Positions 46,090 through 58,853 of a stretch of 64,000 bases of DNA are shown in pieces. Origin of the DNA: Boletus sp. NGJ. Taxonomy: Eukaryota; Basidiomycota; Agaricomycetes; Boletales; Boletaceae. Numbering within the stretch: position 1 is the first letter of the stretch; each line of letters opens with the position of its first letter. Location of the stretch: positions 62,001-126,000 of the forward strand of contig JAGTXK010000136.1 in the NCBI GenBank assembly GCA_019096195.1. Reading direction: 5' to 3'. Made by a program: the position numbers and the translations under genes. The notes under the pieces are model-generated. The model was not told the origin of the DNA, did not search any database, and was given only the letters and a program-made list of their open reading frames with translations.

Positions 46090-47610
46090 AGATGCAAACC
46101 TGACAGAATATACATAGCATACTACATCAGAAAATGTGTGGGGCCATCGCCAGTAAATCAAGCGCTTGATGGAGCCCATGTGGTCACATTTGCCCATAGC
46201 ATACGGAGAGCCTGCTTGCAAAACACCCGACATGTATGGATGATACCGTGATGGGCCTGAGATATATGAGATGCATAAAATACAGCCGGGCCCATCTGAT
46301 ATATACATACGTAGGATACGGAAGATCCTGGAAAGGGTAGATAGATTAAGGGCCAATAGATACGAAGTGGTCCCGAGTGGGGTGAGTAAGACCAAGGTCA
46401 ATGCATATGATGTGTTAAGAACGGACAACTCTGATGAAACTCCGAAGGACCAGAGTTACTTGAGGGTGTTGGGACTTGGCTTCACCTTATGTGGTGCACC
46501 CTTGCTCAAGTCCGATGTCCCAGATTTCAAAGACGTAGGAGGATCAGAGGTTTGGACTCAACGTAGTTGAATGTCAAGTCGAGCAGAGGGTCAGAGTGAG
46601 TCGTCGAAACTTGGACAGGAGACAGGAGGAGTGTTCAGAGTTGATATTTGAACTGACTTTACAGGAGTAGTACAGAGGGTTTATATACGATCGGAACAAA
46701 GGTATTAGTAACAGAGTTCATAAGGTGTAATGAGTAACGGAACGAAGATGGGACCTCACCAGAGCAGTGCTCCTAAGCGAGACAGACACTGGGTTGGAGA
46801 TAACTATAAGGTGGGACTAGGATGGATGAAGAAGCATAGGTTATGTATGAAAGGAGAAGTATGAATACTATAGTGAGGGTGTTACAAGTCTGAGGGTATG
46901 AGGACGTACTCCGAGGGAGAACACGCTGGAGTTATGGACAGAGTGCTGGAGTTGGACTTGTCAAATTACACAGGATATGACATGATGGGACCGAGTAGGG
47001 TGAGTATACCTTACCTTGGTGGATATGGTGGAACTGAGTGGTGTGGGCCTGACTCACCCTGATGCATAGGATGGGACTGGCAGGGTGAATGCGACTTACC
47101 TCAATGGATAGGGTGGGACCGAGCAGGGTGGGGGTGACCAAGTGCCGATATATATGACCACACTGAGTAGTGTGAGCATGACCAACCTCGATGGATACAG
47201 CCAAGACTGAACGGTGTGGAGGTGACCAATTGCTGATGTATACAAGCACACTGAGCAGGGTGAGAATGGATGACCTCGATAGATACAGCCAGACCGAGCA
47301 GGGTGGAGGTAACTGAGTACCGATGGATGTGACCACACTGGGGAGGGTGAGTGTGACCGATCTCGATGGATACAACTAGACCGCACAGGGTGGAGGTGAC
47401 AAAGCACCGATGTATCAGCATTACTGACCTCGATGGATACAACAAGACTGAGTAGGGTGGAGGTGACCAAGTGCCCGCATATACGACCACACCGAGCAGG
47501 GTGAGCGTGACTGATCTCAATGGATATGGCCAGACTGAGCAGGGTGATTGCAACCAACCTCAATGCATACAATAGGACTGAGCAGGGTGCGGATTATCAA
47601 CCACTGTATA
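46090..47610 (+). repeat. Left inverted arm of the KDZ element with minisatellite
   Basis: Outer unique part 46,090-46,416, then an insertion (46,417 to about 46,990), then the minisatellite (about 47,000-47,610). The minisatellite is built of alternating half-units of about 45 bp: (GACC)GAGCAGGGTGGAGGTGACC..., GTACCGATGTATATGACCAC and ACTGAGCAGGGTGAGCATGA then CCGACCTCGATGGATAC, that is a composite of about 90 bp repeated imperfectly. Confidence 0.82.
46417..46990. mobile_element. Insertion in the left arm, possible solo LTR
   Basis: Absent from the matching place in the right arm. It starts TGTGTTAAGAACGG and ends near TTACACA, a short inverted end pair usual for LTRs. ATATGA occurs just before and two bases after it. 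No coding sequence. The right boundary is uncertain because the minisatellite follows directly. Confidence 0.45.
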
Positions 47611-47744
47611 TCAGACTGAGGATCATGTGTTCGTGTGTGGACTGACCAAGCTCAGTTTTGGCCTTGAACTGAATCCAAATATTCCCTTTTGTATGACCAG
47701 AATATCTATATGCTATTGATATGGCATATATGTCTATTCTAATA

Positions 47745-48853
47745 TTACACACGCTGCTCTTGAACATAGTCTAGCATATCTAACAGCCTTACCTGAGTCT
47801 GAAGGAGTTCCATCCTCTGCTGTAAGGCCCGAATGAAGGATTCTGTGGCCATTTCCATTGCCATCTGAGCAAGTGGATGTTCAATCAGTTGATGCCGAAT
47901 GCTGGCTACCTTCTCCACCATGCGATCAACCATGGCAGCATTTGCAAAAACTGCCAATATCGTCAGAATGAGCCATCTACTGCACAATTATGAACTCACC
48001 AAAATCTGGAATTCCCTCTATCTTGACACCCTGTTTGGTGAACCAATCACGCTTGGCATTGTTTCTTGCAGCTACTACATTCAGACAAAACAATATGATC
48101 TAAATTATTGAGGTGAGGTGGTGAATAAGCTTACACTGTTCATCAATAGTCTTCATCGCCTCTGCCCGACACCTTTGTCTTGCATCATGACCAAGCAAGA
48201 TCTGAACATTCTGCTCTCACTCACCCAATTGATGCTTTCAAGTGGGTAGATCCATCTCACCCTTGGGGCGAGGCAGTTGTTGAGGCAGACAGGCCTGTGC
48301 CGTCTTCTGTGAGATGGAGAAGGGGGAAGGATCTTCAGCCATTGGAACGAATGGTGGTGGCATTGGGATACAGATGTCGTTTGGTAGAAATGGAGGAGGT
48401 GTTGGGACACGGACACTTGCGAACACAACAGGCCGGATGTCAGGTATCGTGAAGGGGGGTGGGGTTGGTAAGCGGGCGCCGGCAAAATCGTTAAAGTTGG
48501 TTGGCATCAATGGTGGCTGGTAGGGTTGGAATGGAGGCAGGGTGGGAATGCGCCAAGACAAGCCTGATGCATCAGGCATTTCTAGATCTAAAATGCAGTC
48601 AATTACTAATCAAGTCCATGGTCACTCACATACCAACAGAGTCTGATTCACCATATGCTGAGACAGTTGATTGATCACGTGTGGCTGAGGTGGCATCTGA
48701 ATTCGATGTTTTTTGGGTTGAAATTTTCTTGAGACAAGCTATGGCCACACTCACCTGGTATTGTGAACCGAACTTGCTTTTGCATTGCAAGTCTATTCTG
48801 AGATACAGTGGAAAAGTGGAATGGGAGGGATTGGATGAAGGTAGATCAGGCAT
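47745..48853 (-). CDS. KDZ-element accessory gene A, proline-rich, unknown
   Basis: Minus-strand reading frames with splice-like junctions. N-terminal part about 48,853-48,640 (MPDLPSSNPSHSTFPLYLRI), a proline-rich middle about 48,579-48,240 with repeated motif (R)(V/L)PTPPPF.(I/L)PD.. (four times), a short exon about 48,078-47,998 (NNAKRDWFTKQGVKIEGIPD), and a helical C-terminus 47,945-47,745 (MVDRMVEKVASIRHQLIEHP, MELLQTQVRLLDMLDYVQEQ). At least one stop interrupts the middle. No known domain. Its place beside the transposase suggests an element-encoded factor. Confidence 0.5.
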
Positions 48854-49038
48854 GGTGACACATGTGGTCAGCTGTGGAATGTGTGGTTACTTAGGAGATT
48901 TGGACTGGAGTGCATCAGCCATAATTGCCGAGCCACAATGGCGGAGAACCAAACAACGGTAAATGCCGTTTGTTGTAGCAAAACTCGCTGCACCCCGCAC
49001 ATCTTCTTCCATTACATTCTCCATCACCATACATCACC

Positions 49039-51010
49039 ATGCCCTCCACAATTCAAACCATCATCGACTCCACCACAGCCGCCATCTGGAATGTGATCAA
49101 GATGAAAGTACTCGGCACGACCGATAGAGCGGCTGCTCAGACAGAAGCATGGCACCAGGCCATCACTGAGATCATGGGCCAATTGGTATGTGATCATAAT
49201 TTTCATACCCTGAGCAGCAAACTAACCTTCTTTGCTAGGACACAATTCAGGCCATGGCAGGTAGTGTCAAGAAGGTACCTCTGCTGGCTGTGGCATGCAA
49301 CATTGAGATATCACAGTATCAAAATAGTTGATGGCCAGACTGGAGCAAGATCTTGAAGAATGATGTTTCCGGTCGACCAGACCACCCTTGACTCAAGGCT
49401 GGCCAAGTCCATTTGGGAGGTGAGGTTGCAAATTCCTCTGTGCAGGTTTCTTGGCCATTAGGTCGGCTGACAGACACCAAGGTTCAGATGGCCATGAAGA
49501 TGCAGGATGGCAATGACATTGATGTCGAAGAAGAGCAGATGGTGCCAAAGAAAGTGAACAAAGGGAAGGGAAAGGCTCAGCAGATCAACCCACTGGAAAC
49601 TGACTCTGAGGACTGGGGTCACTCAAGGCAATGCGTCAAGCCATCGGATGCTGCAAGCATTGGACAATCTCATGGACACTCTGTGGCCAGGTCGCAGCCA
49701 CCACCACCTGCTGAAGAGATCACAGATGAGGCTGATGCCAACCATGTATGTGCTGCCTGCAAACACTGCGGCAACAGGTGCACCCCAAACCCTGGCCACG
49801 CCTGTGTCCAGTGCCACCAGCAGAAGGTGCAATGCTCCCTGGCAAGGTTGCTCCAATGGTCGACTTCCCATCGTCACCAATCTCCTCCCTCAGAAAAACT
49901 GCAGAAACGACAGGAATGCAGTGAGTCTTGTGCTCGGCCACCTCCATCAAGAATTCTACACCATGCCCCACCCCCGCCTTTCACCCCCGTACCATTGCCA
50001 GCCATGTGCATCCCATGTCATGGACTGACCACCCCCACCAAGCCAGTGCCGATGATGAAGATTGGCCCCCCACAAAAGAAGGTCAAACGATCAAAACCAG
50101 CCCAAGGTAAGCCACTCAATTCGCAATATTCCTGCCTCTAAAGTTGATTACACAGTCCTGGAAGGTGTGGTGATCGCCAGGGTCAAGAAGTCAGTGCCAG
50201 TATCGCAAGTACTGGGGCCATCCACCGCCACAATATCAGGCAACGCTCAGCCTAGTCATGCCGAGCCTGATGACAAGGGCAACTATGACGCTCTCCTTCA
50301 AGCATACCGCAAACTACAGGCTAGTCACCACTGACTGGAAGCAAGCCACTTGCAGCTCGAAGATTGAGTGAACACAATGGCCGACTTGATGGAGGTGTTC
50401 ATTCAGATTGTCACCGACCTCAGAGACCATCCCATTGGAATTCCAGACCATATGGTTCGTTCCTCATCCACCACCATGTGCTTTCCATTCCAACGAGTTC
50501 CTCAACAGGCCAGTGACGACACAATCACCAGATTACCAGCCCGGGCCTCCATCAAGGTGGTTACCAGGCCAGACACATGCAGCTCCCCACTTTTCCCAAC
50601 TCCGTTCCTTCCCCCCCAAAGCCCCCCCCCTCCCTTCTTCAACTGAGGACGCACCCCCTCAGGTAATTGCCCCCCTTCCCTGCCGAGCTCTGCCACCTCA
50701 CATTCAGGCTGGTGCCACTGTCGATTGGGGTGCTGGCCTAAGTGTAATCTCAGATGGAAGATGGGGGCCTCCCCAACTCTTCCCCCTGCTCCCATTGATC
50801 TTTGATCACACAGCGGCAGGGACCTCCATGGGATCGACATCAGGATCCACCATGTTGTTGCCGACCATTGCCTGCATTCATGCTGAGGACAACAATGCCA
50901 TGCAAACACAGAGTGTGGCCGAGGACGATGCCATTACCGAAGAGCAGGCTGCTGGTAAGAATGAGGGAGATGTCAAGGCGGTGACTGGGCAACACTCAGC
51001 ACATCCTTAG
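49039..51010 (+). CDS. KDZ-element accessory gene B with cysteine cluster
   Basis: Plus strand. The start is at 49,039 (MPSTIQTIIDSTTAAIWNVI), a helical N-terminus, then introns. The main exon 49,440-49,920 holds a basic nuclear-type stretch (KKVNKGKGKAQQ) and a compact cysteine cluster: CAACKHCGNRC, then PNPGHACVQCHQQKVQC. The spacing resembles the degenerate Zn2Cys6-like clusters of agaricomycete proteins and suggests DNA binding. Downstream exons to 51,010 are proline- and serine-rich (for example the coiled segment DDKGNYDALLQAYRKLQASH at about 50,270-50,330). Some junctions need assumptions and there may be breaks. Function unknown. Confidence 0.55.
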
Positions 51011-51099
51011 ATTTGTATCGATATGTGATTCGCCAAATTGTAAAGTAGATATTGCAAGGGAATATGTACAATACAGAGTCGCATACACTGGTATATATG

Positions 51100-53790
51100 C
51101 TTATTTTTGGGTCTGCTGAGTTCCAGGTGTTGATGCGTCGGCATTAGGTGGCTGTGGAGCCTTGTGTACCCTTCCTGAACGACGTAGAGTTGTGCCTTTG
51201 GACGAAATTCTGGTGTTAGATGAGATTCAAAAGGATGAATGTTCGTGTACCTTGGATTTGGGTGCCCATCTCATCTGATACCGCTGGGGTGCAAGCTCAG
51301 GACCTTGGTTTTTGCCTGCCCTCAGCTTCAACATAACTGGCCGGAGGCAATGTACTTGGCTTTTTTAACCCCAACTTCAATTTCTTTTTTTTTTGGTGCT
51401 AAGGGTACATCTTAAATGCATTAGCCTTGTCCATCCAGAGCGAAATCAAGCTATATACCTTGGTCACCATCGCTAACCAGAAAAGTCCTCTTCATAGTTG
51501 CTTTCAGCAAAGAATGCTCCTTCGGCATCGGCATCTTATCCCTTGAGCTATTTTGTTCAGCACTCCTTTCTGACTGTCCTGTGGGGGCCTGCATACTGAT
51601 GATTTGCCTAGATGGGGTGACGGCATTCACCCGAGTTGTGTGGTCGGCCTTCTTGGCATTTCTGGGTGGTCCAACTTTGAATCGTTCTTGTGGATGGTGG
51701 GGCCCGCCCTTTGGATTCTGGGTTGGCAGTTGTCCAGCTACAAATCCAGATCCACAGCATCAATGACATGATATCTGAAGCAACTAACCACTTACCATTT
51801 ATGGAGGTCCTGATGTTGATCAGCCTCGGTCGCCCATCCACCCCACTCTGGCCACTTTGGTCACCACTACTCTCCATTTGGGGTTTTTTTGTGGACAATC
51901 CTTTGGCCGAATCAGCTGAATGAAAGCTCCAAAAAGCACTTCTGATGCCATACCGTGTGTGGGGGCACCTGCCTTAAATGACACCATTTTCTGAGGAAGG
52001 TCCCCAGCTTCTTGTTCAGTCTCTGACCAATCACTGTATGGAGCAGATGGGCTCCTGACCACCTTGTGCTTCCCTTTCATTTTGTCAGAACTGTATCGCA
52101 CCGAATCTTCTTCCTCCGAGGTCAATTCATTCTGGCCACCATTATCCTACCCATCAATTAGAGCCTCAGAGGGCCTCTTTGCCCTTAACCTTTCTTGCTG
52201 AGATCACTGCCGTCCCCTCAACTCTGTGGACCCTTCATCATCACTCTCTGCTGAATCCTGAAGCTCATACTTCCCATCCAACCAGCATTGGAATTCAAAG
52301 ATATCATTTGGTGCATCCTGTTGTTGGATCTGAATAAACTCCAGAAATTGTTTTGCGTCGTCAGCCTTTAGATAGCTAGGATCGTCAGGAAAGATGAAGC
52401 TGTCTGGAAGATGTTCAAACCGGAACAAGTCATCCTGGAATTCAGCCAGCTTTTTGAATGGGGCTGAGACCTTCAGATTTTTGCATATCAAGCCTGGGAA
52501 TTGTTAATGTTGTGCATGGTGGTTAGATATAAGGCTGACATACGGTAGTGTGAGGTGAGAAAGCCTCAGACCATATTTTGCATATCACCTTGGTTTCGCC
52601 CGGTGAAATCTGAGATCCAGATAGAATCATCCAATCAAGTTATCATGTTCACCACATCATCTCCTCATTTCTGCCTCAGCTTTCTCCACCTTTTTGCCTT
52701 GGCCTGGCCCAAATGCTCATCTTTGTCATCTGCCTCTGCTTCATCCTCTGTAGGAGCAAAGCAGCTGCCAAGATACCTATTCCAGTCCCCCTAGATTGCA
52801 TCGAAGCCTTGGAAAGATGGGCCTTGTTCAATTGCTGAGTTGAAGTTGAAGCTTATGTCAGTCAGACTATGGGAATGTCGGAGTGCTGAGAGTCCACCCA
52901 CTGGTTTGAGAATACCTCCCCTTTCTCATCCTTAAACCCACTCAATACAACCATCTGGATCCCTCCTCTTTTCCACATATTCTGAGAGAACTGCCTCATG
53001 GCTGATGCCACACCCCTCATAGCAAACCTATATGACTTTCAGCAGGTAGCAGATGATTCAATTGGAAACACTTGCTGTGCCTTCGCTTCGGTCATGGCAC
53101 CCTGTGAATTCCATGCAGCAGCAGTTGACTCAGCATTCTGGATCTCATCAGGAGAGAGACCATTCATGACTTCTGATAGCATCGTCTGATAATGCTGAAA
53201 CATTGCCGAGGATCCCAGCTCCACGCTGAACTGTTCCTTGATCATCCCCTTGATTTCTTCTTTCTGTTGCTCCCAAATCACAGACTGAGCTGTCCATGTC
53301 ATGCTGAGGGCGATGCCATCCCTTTTTTTCCCCATTCGCCCTTGTTTGCACATCCATTCCTCATATACCTTTCCAAAAATTTGGAATCAAATCTTTATGA
53401 CAGAAACAACATTTCATTTCTCACCTGAACTTGATGCTCCCATACTGCATCCTCCAGGGTAAGGTTCTCCCTCAGACACTGGATCCCAAGTATCAGAGCC
53501 CTCCAGATGGTTTGTCGTTTTTTACCTCTGGCAGCCTTCCATAATGGCCATTGCTCCTGGAGAATGCGCAGTGAGTTGTCAGATATGCTGGGGTTCTCAT
53601 GTCACATTGGATTCCAAGATGGCCCTGCCTCATTTTCGGCTGAGACATCCTTGGCCTGGGGTTCCTCTTCTTCCATCTCATCTTGTGAGCCATCATGGAC
53701 AGTTCCTTGATAGTTGGTCGTGGCGTATTCCATCTTGTTGTCAGACATAGTAGAGGGTAGACTCAAAGTGCAGCATGATGCATTCATTTT
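51100..53790 (-). CDS. KDZ-element accessory gene C, unknown
   Basis: Minus strand, several exons. It begins about 53,745 (MSDNKMEYATTNYQGTVHDG) and runs through an acidic stretch, then 53,353-53,039 (MCKQGRMGKKRDGIALSMTW; LSEVMNGLSPDEIQNAESTA then AAWNSQG), a pattern seen in agaricomycete proteins of unknown function in which a LT..E...A...A..WN.(E/R)G motif recurs. A later exon at 52,491-52,204 is clean (LKVSAPFKKLAEFQDDLFRF, DAPNDIFEFQCWLDGKYEL). The 3' part (52,125-51,600) is low-complexity and basic. Stops between 53,030 and 52,500 may be introns or decay. Confidence 0.5.
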
Positions 53791-54307
53791 TCTTCATCAG
53801 ATAGTGTTACAACAACCATGTCTCCATGTCATGATCGCCGGAGACCAAGTAGCCAAGGTTATATGATAACTGCAATACTCCTGAGAGGAGTAAGATATGC
53901 CAGGGCTTGGTGCCATAAGTGCTCAAAATGTCACCAAGAGAAGTCATATAAAATGAACCATATGGCATAGGGCCAGGCACCAAGCAGCAAACTTGGTTAC
54001 ACAATACTGGCAATCCCCCCAGGCAGACATATTCCTTGATCCATATAATTAGCCAAAGCAATCGTGATCGCAATATATCCAATCGTGGGGCATAGCTGAG
54101 GTCACTGAATGACAGAAGTGCTGTGGGAGAAATCAAAGTTCCAGTATCCATGGACTTGGTTCTGACTAGCCGAGATGAGACACTACAGCGTCCGAAAAAC
54201 CATGCGGGTGTACATATGCATTACTGATTTGTGTTTTGGCTCACAGTGTAAAGTGTGTTGTATCTGTGTTTTTCATGCTACTGTACTGTCTTCCATTGTC
54301 CTAACAA

Positions 54308-57300
54308 TGCCTAAGAATGCCTACAAACGAAAGATTAACCCTGGAAGAGTTACACATGCCACTTGGATATCGAAAAATATCACAAGGGGGCCTAAGATGA
54401 CTCTTGTCAGATTGGATGCTACCAAGGATCCAACTTCCACAACACCATCCCAATCTGTCCAGTCCACCCCAAGCAAGCCTGGACCATCTGACTCTTAGTT
54501 TACCTTTGGTGCCAGCATGTATGTTCTTTGTCACATTTAAACTTGCTATTTTGATGATATCCAGTCAAGGCCAGATGCTGCCAATGGAGAATTAGATGAC
54601 ATTCAGCCAATCCGATTGCCCCTTAAAAATGTACCCATCCTTGATTTTGGTGAATGCACTAATCCACACAAATGTCTAGACCTCAAATGATTATCTCCGG
54701 GAATGGGTCACTCACAAGGAAGAATTTCTGCAAGCTGTGTTGGACATGGAAGCTTCCACTGATCCCTGAGAATGTTGTATATGCTGTTGGAATGGCATCT
54801 ATCAGTGTTCAGACTATTTCAGTCAGCCGCTGTTATGCACCGGGTGCTGTAGGGACCAACATAAGAGGCATCCTTTTCATTGCATTCAGCAGTGGACCAG
54901 GGCATTCTTTGACGATTCATCTCTGATCTTGGTAAGCTTTGTAAAGCATCCCTAAACCTTGGATGATTTTGAGACACATTGTGACAGACCAGCTTTCAGC
55001 TCCATCTCGGTCATAATGATGGGCCATGTCCAAGTGGTGGCCAGAAACGTCCGAATACACCTAATGAACCAGCATCCATGGATGATGAGGCCTGGGAAGA
55101 CATCGACCAAGATGATATTCCGCCACACCTTTGTCCACCAAGCAGGTCAAATTATCTGACAGTGGTTGATGTGACCAGGATTCATTTCATGACCATCAAC
55201 TACTGCACATGCCCCAATTCTGACCCAGAATATCTTCAACTTTTGTGGTGCAAGCTTTATCCTGCGACACTATAAATTCCAAGGACTGCATTTACCTTTA
55301 TCCTGCTGGTTGACTTCATCCAAGATAATTTGGAGTGTGGAACATCCAGAATGAACTATTATAGCAAGCTCTGAAAGGATAACTTCCAATGTCTTTCCCC
55401 ATATTGTGCCAGTATGTTGCTGACCTGCTTTCTGCAAGTCAACTGCTCACACAGGTCCAGAATCGTTACCAAGAGTTGCTCAGAGTAGCCAGACAGTGGA
55501 GACTGCTAAAGCTTCTCAAGTGGAATGGCTTCGGCCATCATTCCCAGCAGCCACTGAAGGGAGCCCTTGCCCTTTTTTGCCCTGCATGTCCTCAACCGGG
55601 GATAAATGTGCATGTTTCCATTGATGAGCTTTCTGAGTCAGTGATGATATTCTTTCACTGCTGCACTGTCTGATTGAAATTCCAACAGCTGGAAGTATGG
55701 CCAAACTCTGATTATGGATGGAAACTTCAAGGCCGAACACATGCGAAAGAGACAGCCTGATGATCAAATCTGGCTGATGGATGGGCTCAGCTTCATGCAT
55801 GGCTGTTTTGTACCACACTCAGTGGTCGACTTTCAGAAGGGGGAGAGGTAAGCAATATGCAGGAAGAATATGAATATGCTGATCACTTAGATCCATGCAG
55901 GCAGGTGAACATGGACTACTCTTTTGTTAATGCCCTTACTCACAACATGGACAATATTTCAAGCGTCATAGGCTTCTATGACATCAACTGTTCTTATATG
56001 AAGAAGCTCCAAGCTTGGCTAAGTGATAACAGGTTCATTCGGCTGCCATCAAATCTGGCCATCATACCTGGCATTGGGATGTGGCAAGTGTATGGACATC
56101 AATCTTCATGTTTTGCTTGGTACTCTCCCTTGTTCATTTCTGGGGCAGGATGGGTCAATGGTGAGATCATTGAGACCTTATGGTCTACTTTGAACATTGT
56201 GTCCAGGTCTGCCTGAGAAATGACCTCCCCCCATTGGCAAGAGCTTCTTGACTTCCAAATGAACGATTCCAATTTTATCAAAATGATCAGAATGTGTATG
56301 TTCCCCTGTGGTTGTTTACCCATTTATCCCACCTATACTCATTGATACCAGCTGGAACTCTGGCAAGGAAGCTCAAGGCTGCACGGAAATCATTTGCATC
56401 AGCAAGGGTGATATTCCATGCTCTCAATGGGGGAGTTGCCCACATTCAAAGTCAGCAGTGGCTGGTGGAGGAGCAGAGGGCTTTGGAGAGATGAGTCAGC
56501 GATCCATCGGTAATGGATATATTCGAGGTGCAGCTACACAAAGGTGAGTTGGAACATGGTGCATATCGCCACAGAGCTTAGACCGTTGCTCATGCATTGC
56601 TGAGTACAGCACTGACTATACAGGCCATTGAGAGGGAAATGCTTGAGGGCATAACTCATGCACTGGCAGCCCACTCCAGAGCTGCAACATGGCTTGCAAA
56701 TGGTTTAAAACTTGAGGAGGCACAGATATCACTTTGCAGAGATATGAAATGGATGGCTTTCAGGGCCACCGAACTTCACAAGCTGGCCCTTGCCTGCCGA
56801 GCTGATTGGCTGGCTGCCGAAATTTCACGCTTTCTCACCGAAGCTTCCACGTTCCTTCGGTGGGAGGATGATAACGATGTGGAATCAGACATATCAGATG
56901 GAGACAGTAATATCAGAGACGAAGACGTGGTCAATGATCTCAGAGCTAAACAACCTGATCAGGCGAAGCTGCCATTGCCATCTAATCTGGGTTATGACAA
57001 GTGCATGGTGATCAGTGCTCACCACCTGATTAAACAGGAGCTCAAACTCCGTGCAGGCCAAGCAAATGATGCCTTACATGAAATCTGGCTCGCGTTAGCA
57101 GACAAGGCAGTGTTGTTCTGCACCAACATTCAGCATGCTTCAAGCCATGTGAAGACCACCAGGGCTTGGGGAAAGGTGAATGCCGTAGATGCCTTGCTTG
57201 CTCAGCAAGTTGCCATTATCAGAAATGCCAATCTGCCATGATAAGTCTTTCGGCCAAGGATGACATGTTGGCCAGATATCAGGTATTGAAGGACAAGGAT

Positions 57301-57639
57301 CTCATGGTTAGCACTGCGGTCACTGAGCCCAACTCCCGCAATCATCGCACCAACAACCTGGCCTGGTTCTGGTCGATGGATATACTGGGGGACACCAAGA
57401 TGAACGACTGGATGCCTGAATGTAAGTTCCACATTCTCATGAGACCTTTCTGCCGACATTATATACATATATCTACAGTCTACTGGGTACATTGGTTGCG
57501 TGCAAAAGTCACAATGGATTGGTGGGGAGAGGAGGCAGAGCTACTGATGGCCGAGTTCGAATGGACTGTTGGTTACTTCGACCATAAATCAAGGAAATGG
57601 GAAGAGCATGTAGCACACAGCCAGCAGAATGACAGCTGA
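54308..57639 (+). pseudogene. CxC2-KDZ transposase, multi-exon, with stops
   Basis: DDE-type transposase of the KDZ superfamily. N-terminal exon 54,308-54,498 (MPKNAYKRKINPGRVTH). The CxC2 cluster is at 54,700-54,927: EWVTHKEEFLQAVLDMEAST, then ECCICC, YQCSDYF and LLCTGCCRDQHKRHPFHCIQ. One in-frame TGA precedes ECCICC where CGA (Arg) would be expected. RVARQWRLLKLLKWNGFGHH-like sequence (55,480-55,550) is followed by LFCPACPQPGIN. Catalytic core: first Asp in LIMDGNFKAEHMRKRQPDD (55,708-55,765), second in VIGFYDINCSYMKKL (about 55,960), Glu in GWVNGEIIETLWSTLNIVS (about 56,155-56,210). The C-terminal helices end with LAWFWSMDI and VHWLRAK at 57,355-57,510. Splicing explains part of the frame changes but not all. 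Confidence 0.87.
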
Positions 57640-57927
57640 GGAAAAACATGCTATGCTGCCCACCAGCAGGCCATCTATGCTCAACTTCAGGAGCAGTGTT
57701 GGGCAGAGTGGAAAGGCTGCCGAGAGTCACAACTTATGGAGACATTGGATGGTAGCCTCTTTTTATGAGTAGACATCATATCATGACAAACATATACTGC
57801 CTGTCCTAAATTGTCACGCATTGTTGGTGAATCCGGGATATTCCGAGGTCTGCATGGGCGGAATATATAATCACAGTCTCTCCACACCCTCCATTTCATC
57901 ATACTCCCCATTCCTCATCAGCCTTCC

Positions 57928-58685
57928 ATGGAAACATTTTCTGACGACACACCTGTCACCACTCTCCACATGATGCTGTGGTATCAGAAGTGCTGGATCG
58001 AAGTGGCTGTGGCACATCTTGCATGACTTCCTGCCGAGCAGTGGCCGGCAACTTGGCATGATAACCTGATCATGGAATCTGTATGTTTTCCCCATTTTAC
58101 ATTACAAATCAGCCCTTTGACATTATTGATTTGCAGAACCTCTTAACCTTTTACTTAGGCCTATATGCGCCCATGCACACCATACCTCTACCAACCCCAT
58201 CCTGTGCCTGATTCATCAAAGTTGGTGCCAGTCTGGAGGATCTCCGACAGAACATCATCCATGCCACCTCCGAAATTGACCTTGATGGCATGAAGCGAAC
58301 CCCAGAGCTCTTGCCCGGCTGGTGGCCAAGCACGGGTGCTCCCACCTGTGGATTCAAGCATCCATGGTGGGTGGCCAACATTCTGGACTACCACCTCAAG
58401 GCATCTCAGTTCTTCATTTCCGATTCCTTTGCAAGGGTGGAAATCTTCTTCCAGGTATGTGAATCGCTTGATTTGTGGTCGTCGGCTAATTCATCACAAG
58501 GATTATTGGCCAACAGGTGAGTCTCCATTGGACAATGCTTACAATGCTCAGCTGGATGCCCTGGCAACCGGGATTTTGGCTGAGCTTTGGCAAAATATTG
58601 CTAAACTTGCAAAGGCAGAGGCAACGATGATAGAGTCTCAGGTAGATATGATTTGGTTGCAGAAACTGTTTCGGAAGCATCAGTG
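57928..58685 (+). CDS. KDZ-element accessory gene E, unknown
   Basis: Plus strand, downstream of the transposase. Exon-like stretches: 57,928-58,080 (METFSDDTPVTTLHMMLWYQ, one TGA inside), 58,215-58,454 (LEDLRQNIIHATSEIDLDGM, PGWWPSTGAPTCGFKHPWWV then ANILDYHL) ending at GTATGTG, and 58,520-58,685 (LDNAYNAQLDALATGILAEL, then WQNIAKLAKAEATM). No domain recognised. The Trp- and Pro-rich middle is distinctive enough for a profile search. Confidence 0.45.
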
Positions 58686-58853
58686 ATACATGCTTGGCCT
58701 GTGATCCAGACTCCTTGTCCATAGTTAACGGTTGTAATTTGTAATTCAAGCTTTACCCAGCAATATCTTGGCCAAGTTCGACAAAGATGACTAACCAAGC
58801 ACAGACCAAGGCAACAAATCTACCTCTGACTTTGACTGCCTACCTATTCTTTA

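Noticed and set aside
47000-47610. Regular repeats of about 45 bp that could suggest a CRISPR-like array
   Set aside because: Repeats are imperfect, lack unique spacers, lie in a eukaryotic transposon arm and recur inverted at the other end.
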